A stretch of 64,000 nt of DNA from Planctomycetota bacterium (GTDB lineage Bacteria > Planctomycetota > UBA1135 > GCA-002686595): NCBI GenBank assembly GCA_020638855.1, contig JACKHT010000013.1, forward strand, positions 5,001 through 69,000, written 5' to 3'. Positions 58,180 through 64,000 of this stretch are shown in pieces; position 1 is the stretch's first letter, and every line of letters starts with the position of its first letter. A model generated the notes under the pieces. That model worked only from the letters and a program-made list of their open reading frames with translations. It was not told the origin of the DNA and did no database searches. Position numbers and translations under genes: made by a program.

Positions 58180-60012
58180 TTGCGCACCCTCTCGAACACC
58201 ACGAACTTTGCCCTGCCAGGCTTGCGCTGGCTCGTGTTGCTTGGCTGGGGTGGTTCGCTGGCCGTGGTCGCAGCAGCCCAGACGCAGCTGGTCATCACCC
58301 AGTCGGCTGACAACCGCACCGAACCAGCGCGGGAGAGTTGCCAGGGCAAACCGTGCGAACGCGATGCACGCGCCTGCATCGACGTGCAGTCGTACGACTT
58401 GGACCTGGACTTCAGCTCCAACGAGGACCAATGGACCGGGACCGTGGTCGTGGGCTTGACCACGCTCCACCCTGGCGTGCACCGCCTCGAATTGGACGCG
58501 GGGCACAACCTCCAAGTGACCGGCTGCCGGCTCGCCGTACAGGGCGAAGCCCCGCAGACTGTGCCCTTTGCGGTGCGCGACGAGCGACTGCAAGTCGGGG
58601 TGGCGCAGGACCTGCCCGAGGGAGAAAACGTACGGCTCACGGCCCTCTTTGCCGGCAAACTGTCAGAAACCGGACGCCACGCTTGGTCCACCGAGCGGAC
58701 GGCAGCGGGAGCGCTACGCTTCGATTGCGCGTTGCAGTACGCCGGAGCCCACCACCTGTTTCCGTGCAAGGCTTCTTTCTACCATCCCGAAGACACACCG
58801 CAAGCGAGCCACCTGCGCCTGCGCATTCCTGCGGGCTTGCGGGCCATCGGCCCCGGCTCCCTACGCGCTAGCGAACGCCAACGGGACGGCAGCACGACGT
58901 TTGATTTCCAACTCGACCACGCGGTTCCCACCTGGGCGCTTGGCTTCGCGTTTGGCCCCTACCAAATGAAGACGCAGGTATGGCCTGCCGCCGGGGGCCC
59001 TTTGACGTTGGAGTTCTACCGTTTGGAAGAACACCGCGAGGCCTTCGACCGCGTCATGGGCGAGCTGCCCGCGATCCTCACCAGCCTCGAAGCGACCTTT
59101 GGACCCTACCCCTTCCCCAATGAGCGCTTGGCCGTGGTGGAGACCCTCAGCGCGAGCAGCGCCAACGCCACTTGGACCGGGCTGGGCTCGGAGCTGTTCT
59201 TGGAAGCGGAACCCGCCCGTTCCAGCGCGCAGGATGAGACCCAAACTTCCAGCGTGACCACTCGCCTGGGTGCCTCGAGGGTGCTCTCCCACGAACTCAG
59301 TCACGCTTGGTGGGGCATCGGTCTTTCGGTGGCTAGCTGGCAAGACGCTTGGCTGCATGAGAGCTTCGCCAGCTACGGGGAACTCGTCTACTTGGGGGCC
59401 AGCCAGGGGGCCGCGCGCCAGGAAGAGGCCTTCCAAACCTTCGCCTCGGGGATTTCCCCCAAGAGTCGGCTGCAGATGTGTCCGCTGGCGAGCCGCAGCG
59501 CCGCCACCGCGTCGAGCCCCGTGTTGTGGTTCAAAGGGCCCTGGGTCCTACGCGCCATGCGCCAAGAAATCGGCGGCGAGGCACCCTGGTCCCAAGCCCT
59601 GGGCACCTTCCAAGCCGAGCACCGCTTCCAAACGGTGCGCACGAGCGATTGGATGGCGACCCTCGAGGCCCAAACCGGCCATAGCTGGCAGCGCTTCTTC
59701 GACGAGTGGTTCGTGGGCAAGGGCTATCCGCGCGTGCGGGGCATCGCGCGGGTCGTGCCCGGCGGAATCGAACTGCGCATCAACAACCACCAGGGCGAGG
59801 ACCGCAACTTCCACGTGCCAATCGATTTGACCTGGACCGAGGCTGGAGTGGCCAAGCGCCAGCGCATCCTTTTGGAACCAGGCATGCAAGTGTTGCAGGT
59901 CAAGGCCGACAAGCCCCAGGACGTGCGGGTCGAAGGCCTCGACCAAATCCTAGGCCTGAACTTCGTTCGAGTCCTGCCCGACGCCTCGCCCGCGTTGATC
60001 GACGAGGATTGA
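58180..60012 (+). CDS. M1-family metallopeptidase (aminopeptidase N-like)
   Basis: The TTG at 58180 gives 610 residues with a signal peptide (LRTLSNTTNFALPGLRWLVL then GGSLAVVAAAQ). The zinc motif is HELSH at 371-375, followed 19 residues on by E394 in LHESFASYGE, exactly the HExxH-x18-E of M1 peptidases. The N-terminal beta domain (YDLDLDFSSNEDQWTGTVVV) is present. The exopeptidase signature GAMEN is absent; SASSANATW occupies its place, so substrate use may differ from classic aminopeptidases. The long C-terminal helical domain of M1 enzymes is missing. No other ATG or GTG fits. Its end overlaps the convergent GT87-like gene by 63 bases. Confidence 0.85.
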   Translation: MRTLSNTTNFALPGLRWLVLLGWGGSLAVVAAAQTQLVITQSADNRTEPARESCQGKPCERDARACIDVQSYDLDLDFSSNEDQWTGTVVVGLTTLHPGVHRLELDAGHNLQVTGCRLAVQGEAPQTVPFAVRDERLQVGVAQDLPEGENVRLTALFAGKLSETGRHAWSTERTAAGALRFDCALQYAGAHHLFPCKASFYHPEDTPQASHLRLRIPAGLRAIGPGSLRASERQRDGSTTFDFQLDHAVPTWALGFAFGPYQMKTQVWPAAGGPLTLEFYRLEEHREAFDRVMGELPAILTSLEATFGPYPFPNERLAVVETLSASSANATWTGLGSELFLEAEPARSSAQDETQTSSVTTRLGASRVLSHELSHAWWGIGLSVASWQDAWLHESFASYGELVYLGASQGAARQEEAFQTFASGISPKSRLQMCPLASRSAATASSPVLWFKGPWVLRAMRQEIGGEAPWSQALGTFQAEHRFQTVRTSDWMATLEAQTGHSWQRFFDEWFVGKGYPRVRGIARVVPGGIELRINNHQGEDRNFHVPIDLTWTEAGVAKRQRILLEPGMQVLQVKADKPQDVRVEGLDQILGLNFVRVLPDASPALIDED

Positions 60013-61161
60013 GGCGACCCCGCCCTGCCACAAGAGCGCCAAGGGCAAACCAAGGCTTGCAAGCAAAAGCCACCCCTCGCGCACGTAAGCCGGGTGCCCC
60101 CCTACTGCAAAGAAGAACGGGGTACTCATGATTCCTGCCGCGCCCACCAACAGGCTGCGCGCACCTAGGCTCGAACAACGCTGGCCCACCACGAAGATGC
60201 CCCAAGGGAGCCAAACGAAGTAGTGGGCCCAGGAAGGCGCCAACACTTGCGGGAGCGCCACCGCCAGGAGCACGGCGGCCAACGCAGGATCCCCACCGGA
60301 CACGCACCGCTTGGCTTGCCAAACCAACCAGCCGGCTAGGGACCAAGGCAAGCCCCACACCAACAGCTTGAGTCCACCGCTGGGGTGATTCCACAGCCGA
60401 TCGAGGACCGCAGGTCCAAACTGGCTGCCCTCGGACACCCAAAACAGCGAGTCGAAGGCATGCCGCAAGCCCGCGATCCAATCCCCATAGAAACGCACCG
60501 TCGCGGGCCACCCCATGACCAGCAAGGGCAACAACACCATCCATAGCACGCTGAGCACGGTCACGCGCGCAACGGTCTTGCCATCCCGTTGGAGCACGGG
60601 CAACAAGAGGAACCAAGCGGGAAAGACTTTGATCGCGATCGCCAACGAAAGTGCCCCTGCGCCACACCAGGGCCGGGAACGTTGCAGGGCCAGCAAACCG
60701 CCCAAGGTCAGCGCCCAAACCAACGTGCTGACCTGCCCCCAGTGCAAGTCGTGCAACCAGGGAAACCCAAGCGCAAAGCACAAGCTGTACCCAAACGTCA
60801 GCGCCCAAGTTGGCCGCTCCAGGAAGCGCCAACCTGCCCAGCCAAGTCCCGCGCTGGCCAAGCCCAAGGCGCCCAACCAAATCCAGGCCGCTGCGCCCTG
60901 GGTCACCCACCCCAAGGGCATCAGCATGCAAGCGAACGAGGGAGGGTACAGAAACCAATCCACGAGCCGGGCGTCTTCCCCCATCGCCAGGGCTTGGCGG
61001 TAGTAGGGCCCGGTGAAATCCTCGAAGGGGCCCGTGTTGAAGTCCATCCGTGTGTGGAACGCGTGCCACTCACGGAAGAGCGCCACGTGCACCACCCAGG
61101 CCAATGCCAGGGCGAGGAGCAGCGCCCAGGCATGGTTTCGGCCAACTTGTTGGATCTTCAC
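59950..61161 (-). CDS. GT87-like integral membrane glycosyltransferase (DUF2029)
   Basis: The GTG at 61161 overlaps the RluA-type stop (GTGA) and gives 403 residues. About ten hydrophobic helices are seen. The extracytoplasmic loop FNTGPFEDFTGPYYRQALAM near the first helix fits the DUF2029/GT87 pattern, in which an Asp near helix 1 is the likely catalytic base. LYPPSFACMLMPLG, LGFPWLHDLHWGQVSTLVWA and LSLAIAIKVFPAWFLLLPVL are typical family blocks. Members transfer mannose or other sugars from a polyprenyl phosphate. Third in a minus-strand string after the methyltransferase and RluA-type genes. Confidence 0.78.
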   Translation of the reverse strand: MKIQQVGRNHAWALLLALALAWVVHVALFREWHAFHTRMDFNTGPFEDFTGPYYRQALAMGEDARLVDWFLYPPSFACMLMPLGWVTQGAAAWIWLGALGLASAGLGWAGWRFLERPTWALTFGYSLCFALGFPWLHDLHWGQVSTLVWALTLGGLLALQRSRPWCGAGALSLAIAIKVFPAWFLLLPVLQRDGKTVARVTVLSVLWMVLLPLLVMGWPATVRFYGDWIAGLRHAFDSLFWVSEGSQFGPAVLDRLWNHPSGGLKLLVWGLPWSLAGWLVWQAKRCVSGGDPALAAVLLAVALPQVLAPSWAHYFVWLPWGIFVVGQRCSSLGARSLLVGAAGIMSTPFFFAVGGHPAYVREGWLLLASLGLPLALLWQGGVASILVDQRGRGVGQDSNEVQA

Positions 61162-61889
61162 GACGGGTCCCCCAGGTCCTGAACCGCCCGCCAATCCCAA
61201 ATCTCCCACTCGGGCGGAGCCACCTGCAACTCCAGGACTTCGTCCAAGGTTGGGTGCGGGACCTGCAAGGCCACCGCATGCAACGCGATGCTCCGATCGG
61301 GCAAGGGATCGCGGGCCCCATACCGCAAGTCGCCCAAGATGGGCAGCCCGAGCGAAGCCATGGCCACCCGCAATTGGTGCGGACGCCCGGTTTGCGGGCG
61401 GAGCTCGACGAGCGCGCGCCCGGCCCGGACTTCGAGCGTGCGATAGGTGGTGCGGGCGGGCTTGGCGCCGAACGCATCAGGAGCCACGACCGCCGTGCGA
61501 TTGTGCGTGGTGTCCTTGCGCAGGCTGTGTTCGATCGTGCCGCTGGTACGCTCCGGGGCGGCAGGCAGGACGGCCCAATAGACCTTTTGGGTACGGTGGG
61601 CGCGGAAGGCCTCCGACAGGCGCGCAGCCCCTTTGCTGGTGCGCCCGAAGACCACCACCCCGGACACGGGCCGGTCGAGGCGGTGGACCGTCCCAAGGAA
61701 CACCGCACCGGGTTTTTGGAAGCGTTTCGCGATCCAATCCTTGCCCCAATCGAGCAGGCTTGGATCCCCGCTTTCGTCGGGTACGCACGGCATGCAAGCG
61801 GGTTTGCCCAGGGCCAGCACATGGTTGTCCACGTACAGCACCGTCGGCTGGGGGATCAAGGGCGGACCCCTTTCCAATAGCGTGCACAA
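61158..61889 (-). CDS. RluA-family pseudouridine synthase
   Basis: The 243-residue product isomerises uridine in rRNA or tRNA. The catalytic motif is GTVHRLDRPVSGVVVFG, with the Asp in HRLD. TSKGAARLSEAF, GRPHQLRVAMASLGLPILGD and DRSIALHAVALQVPHP are family blocks. There is no N-terminal S4 domain, as in RluA and TruC-like enzymes. The exact target cannot be told. It overlaps the upstream methyltransferase by 32-34 bases. Confidence 0.9.
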   Translation of the reverse strand: MCTLLERGPPLIPQPTVLYVDNHVLALGKPACMPCVPDESGDPSLLDWGKDWIAKRFQKPGAVFLGTVHRLDRPVSGVVVFGRTSKGAARLSEAFRAHRTQKVYWAVLPAAPERTSGTIEHSLRKDTTHNRTAVVAPDAFGAKPARTTYRTLEVRAGRALVELRPQTGRPHQLRVAMASLGLPILGDLRYGARDPLPDRSIALHAVALQVPHPTLDEVLELQVAPPEWEIWDWRAVQDLGDPS

Positions 61890-62743
61890 AATCCCGCCGG
61901 CAGCAGCCGCGGGCTGTCGGACTCAGCCAGGGCCAACTCCCCCGCTTCGATGGCCCCATCGCCGAAGGCTTCGAACAGGTTGGCGAAAGCCAAGGGCGAG
62001 TACCCGACCGCATAAGTCGAGAGCACCAACAGAGCTTGCTCGGCCAACAGCTGTCCGGCTGCTTCGACCAAAGGTGCGAGGTGCTCCTCCAATTGCCATT
62101 TCTGGCCCTTGGGCCCGCGCCCATAGTGCGGAGGGTCGAGCAAGATCACTTGGTAGCGGGAACCCCTGCGGACCTCGCGCTGGGCAAACGCCAGGGCGTC
62201 GTCGAGCACCCAACGGATCCGCTGGCCCGTCAGTCCGCTGGCCTCGGCGTTGTCGGCCACCCAACTCAAGGCGGCTTTCGAAGCGTCCACGTGGGTCACT
62301 TGGTAGCCCGCCAAGCTCGCCAACACGCTGGCGACTCCGGTGTAACCGAACAGGTTGAGCAGCTTGGGTGCCGGGGTCCCAAACGAGCCAGCGTGCTCGC
62401 GTAGCAACTGCCAGTTGGTGGCTTGCTCAGGGAAGGCTCCCACGTGCTTGAAGGGCGTAGGTTGGATCCAAAAGGTCCCATCCAGCAGGCGACACTTCCA
62501 GCGCAACTCGTGGGGCAAGACGCGCCCCTTGCCATCGACCCAATGGCCGCCGCGATCCGTCTCGCGCACAAAGCGCGCGTCCGCCGCGTTCCAGTCGCGC
62601 TCCGCAAGCCGCGGACGCCAGAGCGCCTGGGGGTCGGGGCGGCGCAGGGTGCGCGGACCGAAACGCTCTAGCTTCTCGCCCGAGCCAGAGTCGAGGAGAC
62701 GGTATTCCGCCAGCGGGACGATCGGGAAGACTTGGGGGCGCAC
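61856..62743 (-). CDS. RlmI/RlmK-like SAM-dependent methyltransferase
   Basis: The 295-residue product has a class I Rossmann fold: KLLNLFGYTGVASVLASLAG is the SAM-binding loop and DASKAALSWVADNAEASGL the acidic loop. ILLDPPHYGRGPKGQKWQLE is the NPPY-type catalytic block found in RlmI/RlmK-like enzymes. The N-terminal 90 residues are a beta-rich RNA-binding part and not the PUA domain of the rlmI-like gene at 36608. Probably modifies rRNA; target unknown. The stop is 34 bases inside the next gene. Confidence 0.82.
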   Translation of the reverse strand: MRPQVFPIVPLAEYRLLDSGSGEKLERFGPRTLRRPDPQALWRPRLAERDWNAADARFVRETDRGGHWVDGKGRVLPHELRWKCRLLDGTFWIQPTPFKHVGAFPEQATNWQLLREHAGSFGTPAPKLLNLFGYTGVASVLASLAGYQVTHVDASKAALSWVADNAEASGLTGQRIRWVLDDALAFAQREVRRGSRYQVILLDPPHYGRGPKGQKWQLEEHLAPLVEAAGQLLAEQALLVLSTYAVGYSPLAFANLFEAFGDGAIEAGELALAESDSPRLLPAGFCARYWKGVRP

Positions 62744-62820
62744 GTGATTAGCTTAGTCAGCAAGCCCACCGGTTGGCAGTTTCAGCGGGTAGGTTCGATC
62801 TGGATCCGACGCAAATGCGC

Positions 62821-62852
62821 AACGGGCGGGTTCCAGAAGGAACCCGCCCGTT
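62821..62852 (-). terminator. 14-bp hairpin after the Cys-rich gene
   Basis: AACGGGCGGGTTCC (62821-62834) pairs perfectly with 62839-62852 around an AGAA loop, 24 bases past the stop at 62877. A U-tract is lacking, so efficiency is uncertain. Confidence 0.65.
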
Positions 62853-62876
62853 GGGATGGCTCAAGAACGGGGGCGA

Positions 62877-64000
62877 TCAGCCGCTGATCTTCTGGCCTTG
62901 GCCGCGGGGGGTCTTGCTCCCGCAATCCCCCTTGGAGGCGCCACCGCAATCCGACTTGGCACCGGCAGCGGGAACCTTGAAGCCCTTGGCGGGCAGGTTT
63001 GCAGCCGGGGTAGCCGTGCCGGTTTCGGCAGCTTGCTTGACCTTGGCGTCCCCACACGATCCGTTGCCGCCACAGCAGGCCTTCGGTTGGGCCTTGACGG
63101 CACCGGTGGCATTGGCCGCGGGAGCATTGCCGGTGGGAACGTTGCCGGTGGGAACGTTGGCTACCGGAGCAGCCTTGCCCGGGGTCTGAACCACTTGCCC
63201 CTTGTCGGCGCAGCAAGAACCTTGGGCGGGCTTGGTTGCAACCGCCTTATCGGCGCACTCGCCAGCGTTGCACTCATCGCCGCCACACGTCTTGCCAGCG
63301 CAATCGAGCGAGGGTTGGGCTTTGGTCGCTACGGGGAGCATGTTGGCAACCGGGGCTGCCTTGCCAGCGGTTTGCACCACTTGGGCTTTGCCAGCGCAGC
63401 AATCGCCTTTGGGAGCCGCAGCGGCTTGTGCCTTGTCGGCACAGGCACCCGCGTTGCACTCGTCTCCACCGCATTGCTTGCCGTCACAGCCTGCCGACGG
63501 CATGGCTTTGACCGCACCGGTGCGAGCGGGGCCCGCGGGCAGGTTGGCCATCGGAGCCGCTTGCCCGGGTGTCGCGGCGACTTTGGCCTTGTCCGCGCAG
63601 CAAGCATCACCGGCAGCGGTGTGCTTGGCAGCTTGGTCTGCGCAGCATCCTTGGCCCACGGTCGTCGCTGCCGTTTGGTTGGCGACGGGACCCGTGGGTT
63701 GCGTGGCCTTGTTCGCAATCGCTTGCTGCATGCAGCATCCGCCGGCCTTGGGGGCGGCCTTGACGGCTACCTTGGTGGGCATGGCCGCGGGGGCGACGAC
63801 TTGGGCGAGCGTGTTGCCCGAAGCCATGACGACCTTGGGGGCGGGAGCCGCAACGCGGCCGCGCATTTGGAAGCCTTTGCTCGCGGTCGAGCAAGTCTTG
63901 GTAGCGACAGGGGTGACCGCGTTTGCGGCCACTTCGCCACTGCAGCAGGACTTGGCTGGGCTAGCGGGTTGAGCCTGGGCTTGGGCTTGGGCTTGGGCTT
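62877..64000 (-). CDS. Cys-rich repeat protein (5' end beyond right edge)
   Basis: The frame is open to the right edge. Read from there it begins with a run of Ala-Gln dipeptides (AQAQAQAQAQPAS), probably just past a signal peptide, then SCCSGEVAANAVTP. The body has repeated units: a CC pair followed by A(D/G)K, an Ala/Pro/Val linker (TPGKAAPVANVP type), then a block CGGDECNAG-x-CADKA that occurs twice (near window bases 63430-63500 and 63240-63300). Later units keep only ACCGGNGSCGD and DCGGASKGDCGSK. Paired and clustered cysteines suggest metal binding or disulfides. It may be periplasmic. No family is recognised. A GTG at 63932 is a possible internal start, but coding continues upstream. 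Confidence 0.7.
   Translation of the reverse strand, partial: AQAQAQAQAQPASPAKSCCSGEVAANAVTPVATKTCSTASKGFQMRGRVAAPAPKVVMASGNTLAQVVAPAAMPTKVAVKAAPKAGGCCMQQAIANKATQPTGPVANQTAATTVGQGCCADQAAKHTAAGDACCADKAKVAATPGQAAPMANLPAGPARTGAVKAMPSAGCDGKQCGGDECNAGACADKAQAAAAPKGDCCAGKAQVVQTAGKAAPVANMLPVATKAQPSLDCAGKTCGGDECNAGECADKAVATKPAQGSCCADKGQVVQTPGKAAPVANVPTGNVPTGNAPAANATGAVKAQPKACCGGNGSCGDAKVKQAAETGTATPAANLPAKGFKVPAAGAKSDCGGASKGDCGSKTPRGQGQKISG

Noticed and set aside
63979..64000. GCTTGG tandem repeat at the right edge
   Set aside because: It is explained as the Ala-Gln dipeptide run of the Cys-rich protein and not as a separate element.

Overview
The window is GC-rich bacterial DNA from a Gram-negative organism, most probably a deep-branching member of the Planctomycetota close to the Saltatorellus/Rohdeia type. 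The evidence is a lipid A/outer-membrane block (lpxA, a fused lpxC-fabZ, lpxD, bamA), the futalosine menaquinone genes mqnC and mqnE, a single-chain glycyl-tRNA synthetase, and four secreted proteins that share a C-terminal domain of about 130 residues which I associate with that group. The placement is inferred from gene content and not from any search. I see no rRNA, tRNA, CRISPR array, complete mobile element or phage gene.

Layout. Positions 1-13638 form one long minus-strand housekeeping run. Its transcription order is glmU, prs, rplY, pth, rpsF, rpsR, rplI, dnaB, bamA, lpxD, lpxC-fabZ, lpxA and the 5' part of ileS. A good TTGACA promoter lies upstream of glmU and hairpins divide the run. 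Positions 13839-15271 hold psd and a carboxymuconolactone-decarboxylase-like gene. Positions 15289-21617 are accessory: a lower-GC secreted protein, a truncated ECF sigma factor, a HEAT-repeat protein, an Asp-rich exported protein, a coiled-coil protein and a lipoprotein. Positions 21818-30029 carry secreted proteins: an NHL propeller, a YtkA-like lipoprotein, a MauG-type di-haem peroxidase, and two large proteins with the shared C-terminal domain. Positions 30133-33202 are a three-gene type IV pilin-like operon with its own promoter and terminator. Positions 33352-39002 are a minus-strand block: a Pus10-type pseudouridine synthase, then rlmI-like, thiS, thiG, CPBP protease, gamma-carbonic-anhydrase-like and larE. 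Positions 39221-48448 contain lgt, an RNase HII-like gene, a third FG-GAP/C-terminal-domain protein, an FAD oxidoreductase, a large exported protein and ggt. Positions 48552-64000 contain a TrkA-C membrane protein, the selenoprotein, an acyl-CoA synthetase, a membrane glycosyltransferase, glyS, mqnC-mqnE, an M1 peptidase, a GT87-like protein, an RluA-type enzyme, an RlmI/K-like methyltransferase and a Cys-rich repeat protein cut by the right edge.

The most striking observation is at 49427-50626. A TlpA/thioredoxin-like gene has an in-frame UGA exactly where the first cysteine of the WCGPC active site should be, giving W-U-G-P-C. The same frame stays coding for 139 more codons. A SECIS-like hairpin with a CATG apical loop sits at the expected distance after the UGA. 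I read this as a selenocysteine thioredoxin. The second notable item is a short Pus10 homologue, a family mostly known from archaea and eukaryotes. Other curiosities are an RNase HII-like protein that has lost the GRG motif, a protein that looks like a six-bladed propeller with an EF-hand-like loop in each blade, and the Cys-rich repeat protein.
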